Below, piece by piece: positions 18,970 through 27,784 of a stretch of 48,770 nucleotides of DNA. Under the pieces are notes generated by a model. It was given only the letters and a program-made list of their open reading frames with translations, did no database searches and was not told the DNA's origin. Within the stretch, counting starts at the first letter, position 1. Each line of letters begins with the position of its first letter. The position numbers and the translations under genes are program-made. Origin of the DNA: Thermoguttaceae bacterium. Its GTDB lineage: Bacteria; Planctomycetota; Planctomycetia; Pirellulales; Thermoguttaceae. The DNA is taken from the NCBI GenBank assembly GCA_025060325.1, contig JANXBW010000031.1, positions 1 to 48,770 of the forward strand, written 5' to 3'.

Positions 18970-21636
18970 CTAGTCAGCCTTTCGTCGCAGGAGGATCATC
19001 CATGCCAAGGCTCCTCCCCCTGGGGCGTCTCGCCGATCAAATCGGGTCTCTCGGAGCATTGCGATCTCAAAATCACGGGAAAAATCTTCCCGAATTTCTT
19101 CTTCGCTTACGCGCGGCGGACCGCCTGTCCCGACCTCTCTAGCATTGCCGGCTAGGATCAGCGCCACGCTGCCGGGCCGGGTAAGTTGCCGGAGCGTTTG
19201 CACATATTCCTTGGCACTGGTTCGCCTGACTCCATGATAACAGCCTCGATCGTATACGAGATCAAAAGTGCCCAGGTCCGGCATGCGTAACACGTCGGCC
19301 ACCAGAAAGCGAACCTTGACGCCTTCCTTCTCCGCCGTAGCTGCCGCTCGGGCGATCGCTGTGGGGGAAATGTCAACGGCAGTTACATCGAAACCTTTGC
19401 CGGCCAAGAATCGGGCATCGTGTCCCAGTCCACAGCCGAGCTCAATCGCTCGTCCCGGTCGGAGAAGTCCTTGCTCAACCGCCTCAACCAATTGGCTAGC
19501 AGCTCGGCCGACGTCCCAAGCGGGTCGACTTTCTCCGCGGTAGGCGCTATCCCACCTGGCAAGAAGGGAGAGCCCTTCCGGCGTGTATGGGAGGATGCCG
19601 GAAGCCCATGGGCGCCGCTCCAGGACAACTTCCCCACCTTCGGCGACTCGCACCCAGCCAGCACCTTGATGTGCGGGCGGAAGTTCCAACTGGTAGGTCC
19701 GACCCGCCGTTTGGATCTCCACTCGCGCATTGCCAGAATCGTCCACATTCCAATCAAGCTTGAGCTCGGCCGGGGATTGATCCACACCCTGGACATGAAG
19801 CACGGTGAGAAATCGTGCCGGTTGGCCGGTTGGGGCTTCGATCGCCAGTTGCCAGGTTTCCTTCTTCCGGTCGGTGAACTTCCGTGGACTCACACGGATC
19901 TCCCCACGGGCGGGAAGCAAGCTCCGTCCAACTAGCCGGCTGCCGCCGTTGTCGGTCGAAAATTGTCTGTCGTTCACAGATGGCCGATTGACGGAGTGCA
20001 TGAGCCACGAGATCGGCTGTTCCTTCCCCGCTGGTTCGACCCAGTCATCGATGACGAACGTACGGGGCTTAAGGAAGATAAATCGCCGCAGGAAAACAGG
20101 CGAAGGACTCTCCGCCGGATTGCTAGCGTATGCTAACCCGGCGTCGCCGACTGCATAGGTGAAGAGCTGATTCTCCTCGAAGGCCACGATCCTCCCCGTA
20201 TCAAATGGGCTACCTTTCTCGATAGGTCCGAAGAAGCGCCGCGGATCGGTGCGGAACAATCGTTGGCCATTTCCAATAAGCAGGGTATTGTGCCAATGTG
20301 TTTCTTTGGCCCCGTAGCCGCCGGCATCGATCGCAAGCTCATCGCTGTGGCTAATCAGAAAGCTATTTTGGTCACTGTGTTGATGACCGGCATAATATGG
20401 TCCACAGACAAAAAGTGCCCACACGGCATCGTCAGTCCAGTTGCTCCGTGTGGCCACCCACCCGATACCGCTAAACAGGGTACCAGTGGGCAAAGTCTCT
20501 GGACTTGTGGGCTTGACGGCCGGGTCATACCAAATGACAAGCGGCCAGCCGCGGACCGGATGGCCCGGTGGCACTTGGGACAGCGCCCACTGGGCAAGGC
20601 CGTCGCGGTATCGGTTGGCAAGGAGAACAAGTAGCGCCGACTCCTGCCAACCCCACGGGGCCGGCGTACGAATATCGGCCACCGGCGCCATCGACCGGTC
20701 ATGAGGTCGTGTACAGTAAACAAGCCACCGTGCCGCCCCTCGCAGGCCCGGTGCAGCGGCAAAAAGATTTTCCCCGGTGGCCGTCCGCCAAGCTTCCAAT
20801 TGATGGGCCAGTTCGTAAGCAAAAAAGCTAAAGTAGGCCATTCCCTCGTGCCATCCGCCGTCACCGTTACCGCCGACCTGATTCACGGTGGGCAGAAAGT
20901 GCTTCTGAAGCAGTTCTTCCGATTCGGCCAGTAGCTGGGATGCTTCCTGAGCAAATTCCGGCTCATGAGCAAGCGTAAGCGCCGCGTAAACAAGCGGGCC
21001 GTATTGAAGATAGACCTGATTGTTGTAATCACTATGCCGATAAGCCTGTTTGAGAAGTTGCGTCAGGTGAACAATTCGTTGCCCTAATTGACGTCGCTCT
21101 TCAGGGGTAAGGTCATCTACTAGCCAATCGTAGGCCAGCGAAAGCGCCTTAAGCATCCTGGGCCGCGTCCAATGATCACCCTCGGCCTCCCGGAAAAATT
21201 CTAGGTATTGGCGGATCCGGGAAAGGAGCTTGGGGTCGCGATTCTCCACCAAATACACAACCAGAACCGTGCACAACTCATCCGGGGTGATCCACAAATT
21301 TTTGTTCATCCACTGGCCGTAGGCAAATTCCCGCATCCTCTGATAAGTTTCCTGAACAAGAGGGATTGAGGCCGTGCGCTCCCGAAGTTGTTCGACCTGC
21401 CCGGGCGAAAGGAAAAGACGCGGCCGTTCGCGGCGGACCTCCGCAGCAAAAAGCTGCGAGGCCATGAGCACAATAAGTGTACAAGGAAGGACAGCGCTAA
21501 GGAGTCTGGTTCCCCTTGGGGCAGGATTCTTGGCAGCTCGTGTATCAAATCGCCCGCAAAAACTCCCGCTCAGACGAAAGGCGTGGACTATTCTGCCGAC
21601 AAACCCTCGGCCATGCGGGGAAATGTGCCTTTCCAT
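18970..21636 (-). CDS. Heparinase II/III-like lyase fused to a SAM-dependent methyltransferase
   Basis: An 888-residue two-part protein. A long basic N-terminus with a hydrophobic stretch at about 45-65 (LLSAVLPCTLIVLMASQLFAAE) predicts export. Residues 70-330 are an alpha-barrel like that of heparinase II/III lyases (GNGDGGWHEGMAYFSF), and 360-680 the beta-sandwich with the metal/active-site motif GHQHSDQNSFLISHSDELAIDAGGYG. Residues 690-888 are a class I methyltransferase: motif I IELGCGLGHDARFL at about 731, then VTAVDISPTAI and FDLVYDRGCYHGV, closest to the TPMT/TehB type. The open frame is unbroken through the junction. A SAM enzyme attached to an exported lyase is unexpected, since SAM is cytoplasmic. 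ATG 21636 has AGGAG eight bases upstream. Confidence 0.85.
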   Translation of the reverse strand: MERHISPHGRGFVGRIVHAFRLSGSFCGRFDTRAAKNPAPRGTRLLSAVLPCTLIVLMASQLFAAEVRRERPRLFLSPGQVEQLRERTASIPLVQETYQRMREFAYGQWMNKNLWITPDELCTVLVVYLVENRDPKLLSRIRQYLEFFREAEGDHWTRPRMLKALSLAYDWLVDDLTPEERRQLGQRIVHLTQLLKQAYRHSDYNNQVYLQYGPLVYAALTLAHEPEFAQEASQLLAESEELLQKHFLPTVNQVGGNGDGGWHEGMAYFSFFAYELAHQLEAWRTATGENLFAAAPGLRGAARWLVYCTRPHDRSMAPVADIRTPAPWGWQESALLVLLANRYRDGLAQWALSQVPPGHPVRGWPLVIWYDPAVKPTSPETLPTGTLFSGIGWVATRSNWTDDAVWALFVCGPYYAGHQHSDQNSFLISHSDELAIDAGGYGAKETHWHNTLLIGNGQRLFRTDPRRFFGPIEKGSPFDTGRIVAFEENQLFTYAVGDAGLAYASNPAESPSPVFLRRFIFLKPRTFVIDDWVEPAGKEQPISWLMHSVNRPSVNDRQFSTDNGGSRLVGRSLLPARGEIRVSPRKFTDRKKETWQLAIEAPTGQPARFLTVLHVQGVDQSPAELKLDWNVDDSGNARVEIQTAGRTYQLELPPAHQGAGWVRVAEGGEVVLERRPWASGILPYTPEGLSLLARWDSAYRGESRPAWDVGRAASQLVEAVEQGLLRPGRAIELGCGLGHDARFLAGKGFDVTAVDISPTAIARAAATAEKEGVKVRFLVADVLRMPDLGTFDLVYDRGCYHGVRRTSAKEYVQTLRQLTRPGSVALILAGNAREVGTGGPPRVSEEEIREDFSRDFEIAMLRETRFDRRDAPGGGALAWMILLRRKAD

Positions 21637-22149
21637 ACGCTGTACTCCTTCGTGCAGAGTTGTTTACTTTCTGCGCTTCCGTCCCGATCGAACGAAGAAA
21701 AAAACCCCTACACCGGACACACCCCCCGGGCTGGTCCTCCTTGCAGGTCGCGCCGATTATTCACGAGCGAAATCCTGAAGGCAAGAAAGGCTTGCCTTTT
21801 GAACCAGGCAAAGTGGGACCGAGCATCGCGTCTGAGCGATGTGGCCAAAAGTAGCCGGAGTACCAAGCGTTACGACCACTTTGGCACGAGGAGTCGAGGC
21901 TTTGCTCTAGAGGGTACCGATGGCAATAGATTCGGCTTGGTGTCAAACCGTAAGCTAGATTTGGGAGGGGATGGTCTTTCCGAAAAGGCCACGGCATATC
22001 TCCCGGCCAAGAGGGTCGGCGAAAGTTGCTGCCTGAGGACGCGGTGGGATCGACAATTTTCTTTCGGGCGGACCTGCGGCCAAAAGGAGGCGCCCGGGAG
22101 GCCCTCTGCCTGTTGACAATTAGGGATTATCTTCGTGGGAGGTATCGGG
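21637..22149. other. Divergent promoter region
   Basis: A 513-base gap between the divergent heparinase-fusion and PilZ-like genes. The overlapping open frames on both strands look like chance frames. It should hold both promoters; no operator-like repeat was recognised. Confidence 0.4.
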
Positions 22150-22617
22150 ATGCTTATTTTTGAGCTGAGTCGGCGGCAGATGATCGTCCGCAATTTCCTC
22201 CGGCGACTGCTAGATGTTACATGTCCGACCCTTCCGCCGCTTGAAGGTGAGCGCCGCCGCGAGGAAAGGATCCAGCGGGTGATCCCGGTGTTGATCATTC
22301 CCTGGGAAAAAGACGGACCGGTTGTCGACGAGGCAGGGTTTGGCCTCACGAAGGATTTCGGCGATTGCTCTGTAGCCGTTATTCTGCCCCAGCCCTTTAA
22401 GGCAGTTGAAGCGGCGCTAGGTGTGTGGCTTGAGGGCCCGAATTATCTGCGGGGCACAGTGGAACAAAACTCCCCCATTGGCGGGGGATTTTGGCAAATC
22501 GGACTTGTCCTGGAGAGGATGATCCCGGTCGGCGACTATCCGGCCCTAGAGAAACTTGCAACTCTTGCCAGCCGACTGGTGCCGCGGAAAGTTTCCGAGC
22601 CTGCGGCAGTCAAATAG
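22150..22617 (+). CDS. Small PilZ-like protein, function unknown
   Basis: A 155-residue protein. Residues 1-25 form a basic helix (MLIFELSRRQMIVRNFLRRLL) and residues 45-135 a beta-rich domain (IPVLIIPWEKDGPVVDEAGFGLTKDFG, VAVILPQPFK, FWQIGLVLERMIPVG) whose strand order resembles PilZ-type beta barrels. The RxxxR...D/NxSxxG cyclic-di-GMP motif is not clearly present: an RREER lies before the barrel, but the second part reads GFGLTKDFG. It may therefore be a PilZ-like protein that no longer binds the nucleotide. The start at ATG 22150 has GGGAGG seven bases upstream and is preferred over GTG 22135. Its role is unknown. Confidence 0.6.
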   Translation: MLIFELSRRQMIVRNFLRRLLDVTCPTLPPLEGERRREERIQRVIPVLIIPWEKDGPVVDEAGFGLTKDFGDCSVAVILPQPFKAVEAALGVWLEGPNYLRGTVEQNSPIGGGFWQIGLVLERMIPVGDYPALEKLATLASRLVPRKVSEPAAVK

Positions 22618-22790
22618 CTGGCCAACAGGCGCTCGCTGTGGACCGACGTAAACGCGCATACGCGGCCGAGATTATTCAAGGCGTTGTTGACTTTTCTGTG
22701 TGCGCAGGAAGCGAGCCGTCGGCATATATCTAAAAGCTTTGCCTGCGATGTCAGGACTCAATGACGCAATACCTCCGCGCAGAGGGCCTC

Positions 22791-24392
22791 TTACGCGGGC
22801 GGTTCCAAATCGGGGCGGACAGTTTGACCTTCAGTAGCCACCCTTGCTCGCGGTCCATTTGCTAAGTGATTAAATGCCGCGCACCCCAAGTTCGCGTACA
22901 TGTAATAATTGTCCCACCACTCATCCAGTCGCCTAAGCGCCGATCGAAGGTCATAAGCCTTGTAGATGATTTTTTTATGTCCTTCGCTCCCATGTTTGTG
23001 GCCAGTTACTGGGCTTAGGGAAGCCCAGTTGCTTGCAGACTCAATCGAAGCAACTGGGGCTTGCTGTACCTGGCCATTCCAACCGGCAGTCTCTTCCGCG
23101 GCGGCGTATGAGAGTTCCCGAGTTTCGATCAATCTTTTCTCCGCCAGCTTGCGAAGGGCATCGTCAATCTCGAAGTCGACCTCCGCTAGACCGAACTGTT
23201 GGGTCAACCATTCTTCGGCCAATTGGTCGATGTCTTCCGCGGAAAGGTCGCGGTCGCTGTACTTGTAGAGGATGTAATAGGCCAGTAGGGCCTCCTTAAC
23301 TTCCTCAGCCTCAGCGGTTGCTAATAACCGTGCCACCGCTGCCAAATTACTGGCCACAAGCTTGTGATAGAGATTGGCCCCTAAACGTTCCATGTAGCGG
23401 ATGCGGCAGCTGATGAAGTTCCTGATCGCCGCGATTGCCGCCGTCACGCACCCTGTTAACACAGTGAAGAAAAGAATGGGATTGATTGCCGCCGCCATGA
23501 CCAGCCGCATAAACGACGTAATCACTGTAGTGATCATCGACACGATGATCTGAATCTTGTCCCATAGCCGGATCCGCACGCGGATCTCCGGCGACGTCAT
23601 CTTTAGCTCTTCGATGTACACGTCTTTGAAGAGCTTCAGCAGCACCTGGTCAGGGGCGGGTTGGATTACCGATGGCGGAGGCGTCGTTTGCTTAGCGGGA
23701 AGTCGAACCAAGACTGCAATGCGGGCAAATTGCCGCCGCTTTGTGCGGAGGGGGAAGAAGGAAAACCACGGCTGGTATGGTTCCACCCATTCCCGCACCC
23801 CCCGATAGTAAACATCGATGTCCTTAAATCGCGACAGATCGACAATGACCCGCACACCCCAGGGGTTCTCGGCTTCAAGACAGCGTTCTAATTGTTGACG
23901 GGATAGCTTAGTGTAATTACTGCGGATCAGCACCTCCTCGAGTGCCCTCCGGAAATCGTGGAAGTGCTGCTCCAGTTCAGGCGGGGTAAGCGATTTAAGT
24001 GGCAGGGTGTCCCTGTCGGGATTAAACGGGTCGAAAAGTTCCGACAGTTTCTCAGCCGTTTCCAAGAACTCAAAATGGAAACGGGCTTGCAAAAGGCACG
24101 CAAGCCGGCGGAAGTCTTCCTTTTCGTCCGGGAGAAGATCCGGGTCGGCGGCGATCCGCTCCACTAAGGCGGGAACCTGAACGGGGATAAACCGCTCCCG
24201 GCCAACCAGAAATTCCAGTTTACGAGATGACCAAAGCACGAAGATGCCCTCTTTCTGCGCAGTTGGAAAGATATTTTCGCGGCGGCCCCCCGGACCTTCG
24301 TAATTCCCAGCTGCGTGCGGGCCGCGCAAGCCCCTCCACCTAAGCCCGCTCACGCGAAATCGTCGGCGGAAGCCGACCGCGGGCAGCTGCAT
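22791..24392 (-). CDS. DUF3754 (TMEM143-like) membrane protein
   Basis: A 533-residue protein of the DUF3754 family, which also includes eukaryotic TMEM143. Visible: the N-terminal family block ERFIPVQVPALVERI, SNYTKLSRQQLERCL, VYYRGVREW, the central KLFKDVYIEELKMTSP, and two closely spaced membrane segments at about 285-335 (IIVSMITTVITSFMRLVMAAAINPILFFTVLTGCV), followed by an acidic soluble C-terminal region (ALLAYYILYK..LSAEDIDQLAEEWL, KRLIETRELSYA). No enzymatic motif is seen and the function of the family is unknown. The ATG at 24392 was used, but the first 45 residues are poorly conserved-looking (RRRFRVSGLRWRGLRGPH), so translation may begin further in, around the GIFVLWSSRKLEF segment. 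Confidence 0.78.
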   Translation of the reverse strand: MQLPAVGFRRRFRVSGLRWRGLRGPHAAGNYEGPGGRRENIFPTAQKEGIFVLWSSRKLEFLVGRERFIPVQVPALVERIAADPDLLPDEKEDFRRLACLLQARFHFEFLETAEKLSELFDPFNPDRDTLPLKSLTPPELEQHFHDFRRALEEVLIRSNYTKLSRQQLERCLEAENPWGVRVIVDLSRFKDIDVYYRGVREWVEPYQPWFSFFPLRTKRRQFARIAVLVRLPAKQTTPPPSVIQPAPDQVLLKLFKDVYIEELKMTSPEIRVRIRLWDKIQIIVSMITTVITSFMRLVMAAAINPILFFTVLTGCVTAAIAAIRNFISCRIRYMERLGANLYHKLVASNLAAVARLLATAEAEEVKEALLAYYILYKYSDRDLSAEDIDQLAEEWLTQQFGLAEVDFEIDDALRKLAEKRLIETRELSYAAAEETAGWNGQVQQAPVASIESASNWASLSPVTGHKHGSEGHKKIIYKAYDLRSALRRLDEWWDNYYMYANLGCAAFNHLANGPRARVATEGQTVRPDLEPPA

Positions 24393-25050
24393 CGCCCCAT
24401 TATAGTCAGCTGGTGGTCCCTAACACTCTGAAGGCAATTAAGGGCGTAAGGCCACGGAAACTTGCTTCCTGGGGCCGCTCCGCATCAGTCCCGGTGTGAG
24501 ACAGGTTCGCGGAGCGTTTTGCTGTGAGCTCCCTAGAAGCCGGTGGGGTACCTTCCACGAAGATTCCCAAATACTTACGCGAAGAACTTGCGATGAATAG
24601 TAAAGTCAGTTAATAACTGATTTTCGGCGGCAGCCGGCGCCGGAACCGGTCACCCCAATCTATTCCAAAACGTAAACCCACAAACGAGGCAAGTTACGGC
24701 CCCAGGGGGAACTACTCGGAATCCTGCCGGCAAGCACACTCCTCGCAGCTAACTTGGTGAAGAGCTAAAGCTTTTCAGTTGCAGAAAGCTATCGAATTAC
24801 GAGTGTTTGTGCAGCGGCGGTGCGGAAGCCGGTCCAAGGGAAAACCCGGAAGCCGACCGGCGAGTGATTGCAAACGATTCTGAGGCTGAAACCCGCGTGG
24901 CTCAAGCAGCCAGGGGCTAACCCCACCGCACTAGCTAAACGTGGTGCCGAAGGGCGCCAGGTTCGAAGGGTGATCCACCGGCCGTGCTTTCGGAGCTGAT
25001 TGGGGCCCCGGCTTCGCAAAGGTGCAGGCATTTCAAGACCAGGTTTGTGA
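24393..25050. other. 658-base gap without a convincing gene
   Basis: Nothing here resembles a gene; a small 80-codon frame on the minus strand (24789-25031) is Arg/Pro-rich and unlike any family. A 15-base palindrome, TCAGTTAATAACTGA, lies at 24606-24620, about 215 bases upstream of the DUF3754 start, and may be an operator. Confidence 0.45.
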
Positions 25051-25557
25051 TTATCGGCCGGAATTTACTCCCCCGGTCTGAGCCGAAAGCCCGATAGCCC
25101 CATTCCAACCGGGCGGTACCGGAGGTGCCAAAGACGTCTGATGCTTCTCAAGTTTGTCGTTCTCTGAGTTATCCTGGGTGAGCCGAGCTATGTGCTGCTC
25201 GATCACCGGGAACTCATGCAGGCCCACAAGTCTGATCGCCCGCCACCGCTGCCCCACCCGGCGGAAAAGGAAGAGCTGCGGGATCGGCCCTTCCCCGACT
25301 AGCTGCTGGCCCACCTTCGGCTCGCGGTCAATGTCGACCGAAACGAAGGCCACCTGTTCCTGGTACTTCTTTCCACCCAACCGCGGGGCTATTTCTTGTT
25401 CCATGATTCTGCAAGCCGGACACCAGGCTGCCCCAACCAGGACAACCAGCGGTCGATTCTTGGTTAGGGCAAGCTGATAAGCCTCGGCATAACTCAGGGA
25501 ACGACTTTGCCCAAAAAGGCTGGGGATGACAAAAACTGCGATTAGGGGCGAGCACAT
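25051..25557 (-). CDS. Exported thioredoxin-like protein
   Basis: A 168-residue protein. A short hydrophobic leader (LIAVFVIPSLFGQS) precedes a thioredoxin fold: SYAEAYQLALTKNRPLVVLVGAAWCPACRIME, with the redox pair WCPAC at 45-49, then VAFVSVDIDREP and GEGPIPQLFLFRR with the cis-Pro. It resembles the 'thioredoxin family protein' type of planctomycetes with a DsbD-gamma-like active site, probably acting as a periplasmic disulfide reductase or metal-related chaperone. The tail after residue 135 is unstructured. The start is uncertain: the minus-strand frame stays open to 26052 (333 codons), but the extra part is Pro/Arg-rich and looks non-coding, while ATG 25557 has only a weak ribosome site. 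Confidence 0.75.
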   Translation of the reverse strand: MCSPLIAVFVIPSLFGQSRSLSYAEAYQLALTKNRPLVVLVGAAWCPACRIMEQEIAPRLGGKKYQEQVAFVSVDIDREPKVGQQLVGEGPIPQLFLFRRVGQRWRAIRLVGLHEFPVIEQHIARLTQDNSENDKLEKHQTSLAPPVPPGWNGAIGLSAQTGGVNSGR

Positions 25558-26236
25558 GGGGGGCGTGGAATCGTGTCTGACGTCCTGTGCGGGATTCGAA
25601 AGCAGATCTCCGTCTCTTTGCCAGGCTTTTTGGCCGAAGGCTTTGGTCGGAAGGCTTGATTTCAGGCAGAACACTTTGACCCGGCACCACCTACTCCGTC
25701 GGAGGGCTAAAGTTACCCCGAAATTTGGCCATGGACTGGCCAACAAGGTGGTGTCCGGTGCATCCGGCGGGTGGTTCTCGGCGTTTTTCGGCAAAAATTT
25801 TCCCACCTCCTTGTGGGTTGTCAACTGTTTTCCGTCCGGGCAGTTTGTGCCGGCTGATGAAGGAGCCGGTGGTTGTTCGAGTGGGGGAGTAGTTTTACAC
25901 GGAGGCGAGTTTGAGGTCCGGGCTCTCCCTTTCGCCCCTCGAAAGGGGCCAGGCAAAACCACAGTCAACCGCCCGAGAAGCCCTCCTGCATTGCCACGCG
26001 GCAGACCTAGATGTCCTTTCCTACCATGGCCCTGGAGGCAAAGTTTAACCAAGCGGAAGCCGCTTCGAGACCGGAATCATTCTTTTGGGCATCAATTTCG
26101 GCTATGATACGCAGCGCCGCAGAACCGAAACGTATTTTGCATCGGCCATGGCGATTCCCCCGCTCGGGAACTGTCGCGTGACCGTCGACGGAAGATGGCT
26201 CGGTAGCTTATCTGTGTCTTATGAGCCAAAGGGCTT
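25558..26236. other. Divergent promoter region before aroDE
   Basis: A 679-base gap between the thioredoxin-like gene (minus) and aroDE (plus). Long open frames run on both strands (plus 25526-26107, minus to 26052), but both are low-complexity Pro/Arg/Gly-rich translations and cannot both be real. The promoter of the aroDE operon should lie at the right end. Confidence 0.4.
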
Positions 26237-27730
26237 GTGAAGATGATCTGTGTTAGTATTGCCCGCAGCCAACACCAGGCGATGATCGACACCCACCGAG
26301 AGCTTGTCGCCCAAGGCGCCAGGTTAGTGGAGTTGCGGCTGGATTATTTGGCGACGGCTCCGGATTTAAAGCGGTTGTTGGCCGATCGGCCTTCGCCCGT
26401 CATCGTGTGCTGTCGCCGGAAACGGGACGGGGGCATGTGGGCAGGCTCAGAAGAGGAGCGGCAGATGCTCCTTCGGGCGGCGATTGCCGACGAAGTGGAA
26501 TATGTGGACTTAGAAGAAGACATTGCCCATCAGATCCCCCGCTTTGGCAACACTAAGCGCATCATTAGCTTTCATGACTTTCGTAAGACTCCGGACGATC
26601 TTCAAGCGATCTATGATCGAATGGCCCAGCTTGACCCGGACATTATCAAGATTGTCACCATGGCCAATCACCCGTGTGACAATTTCCGCATTTTGCGTCT
26701 GGTGGCGTCTGCGAAAGTGCCGACCATCGGCTTTTGCATGGGGGAAATGGGCATCCCTTCGAGGATCTTGACGCTCAAATTTGGGGCTCCGTTTACATAT
26801 GCAGCGTTTTCCGAGGAGCGGATCCTTGCGCCCGGTCAACTCAGCTTCCGCCAAATGAGAGAGATCTATCATTGTGAGCGGATCAACCGCGACACCGAAG
26901 TTTACGGTGTTATTGCTGATCCCGTTGGCCATAGCCTGAGCCCTCTTATCCACAATGCGGCATTCCGCAGGTATGACCTCAATAAGGTGTATGTTCCCAT
27001 TCGTGTGCCGCGGGAAGCTTTACGGCAATTCCTGGAAGAAGCCCCGGCCATGGGCATCAAAGGCCTCAGTGTGACCATTCCCCACAAAGAAGCAGTCCTC
27101 GAGAAGTTGACAATGGCCGACAGCGCTGTCCGAGGTATTGGTGCGGCTAATACGCTTGTTTTTCAAGACGGCGAAGTTTACGGTTACAACACCGATTACC
27201 GGGCAGCTATGGATTGTTTGCATGAAGCGCTGGGAATCCCCACCGATCAAGAATCGCCCTTTGCCGGGAAGAAGGCACTGGTGCTGGGTGCCGGAGGTGT
27301 TGGCCGGGCGATGGTCTATGGGCTTGTCCGACGCAAGGCGGAAGTGTACGTGACCGATGGTGATGACGCCAAAGCCCGGCATCTGGCGGAACAATTTGGC
27401 TGTCGGGCACTTGAATGGAACCGTCGGTACGCCGTTCGGCCAGATATCCTAATAAACGGCACACCGGTGGGGATGCATCCCAATGTTGACGAAACGCCTT
27501 ATGATGGTCGGCATCTTCAAGCCGGTATGCTCGTCTTTGATGCCGTGTACAATCCGGAGAACACCCTTCTTATCAAACAAGCCCGCGAAGCCGGCTGCAA
27601 GGTCATCACCGGGGTGGAGATGTTTGTCCGCCAAGCTTGCTTGCAATTCAAACTATTTACGGGCTTGGAAGGTCCTGCCGCCTTGATGCGTGAGGTTATT
27701 AAACGAGCGATTTCGCCGGTCAAAATGTAG
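26237..27730 (+). CDS. aroDE: Bifunctional 3-dehydroquinate dehydratase / shikimate dehydrogenase
   Basis: A 497-residue fusion of two consecutive shikimate-pathway enzymes. Residues 1-215 are a type I dehydroquinase (ICVSIARS, LVELRLDYL with Glu33/Arg35, SFHDFRKTP with His113, DIIKIVTMAN with the Schiff-base Lys138, and LAPGQLSF). Residues 223-497 are a shikimate dehydrogenase: YGVIADPVGHSLSPLIHNAAF, VTIPHKEAV with catalytic Lys284, GAANTLVF, NTDYRA, the NADP-binding VLGAGGVGRAMVYGL, and NGTPVGMHPN. The enzyme converts 3-dehydroquinate to shikimate. Such AroD-AroE fusions occur in plants and some bacteria, including planctomycetes. It heads a run of five plus-strand genes. GTG 26237 or ATG 26243 may be the start; AAAGGG lies just upstream. 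Confidence 0.95.
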   Translation: MKMICVSIARSQHQAMIDTHRELVAQGARLVELRLDYLATAPDLKRLLADRPSPVIVCCRRKRDGGMWAGSEEERQMLLRAAIADEVEYVDLEEDIAHQIPRFGNTKRIISFHDFRKTPDDLQAIYDRMAQLDPDIIKIVTMANHPCDNFRILRLVASAKVPTIGFCMGEMGIPSRILTLKFGAPFTYAAFSEERILAPGQLSFRQMREIYHCERINRDTEVYGVIADPVGHSLSPLIHNAAFRRYDLNKVYVPIRVPREALRQFLEEAPAMGIKGLSVTIPHKEAVLEKLTMADSAVRGIGAANTLVFQDGEVYGYNTDYRAAMDCLHEALGIPTDQESPFAGKKALVLGAGGVGRAMVYGLVRRKAEVYVTDGDDAKARHLAEQFGCRALEWNRRYAVRPDILINGTPVGMHPNVDETPYDGRHLQAGMLVFDAVYNPENTLLIKQAREAGCKVITGVEMFVRQACLQFKLFTGLEGPAALMREVIKRAISPVKM

Positions 27731-27784
27731 CGCGTGGCCGACCTGCGTTGGCTCGGGCTGTGGTGCGGAGACTGAAAGAAAAGC

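Noticed and set aside
21388-22116. 242-codon plus-strand frame
   Set aside because: Overlaps the start of the heparinase fusion on the other strand and has no family resemblance.
25526-26107. 193-codon plus-strand frame, and the minus-strand extension to 26052
   Set aside because: Both are low-complexity and mutually exclusive; only the thioredoxin-like part (25051-25557) has a recognisable fold.
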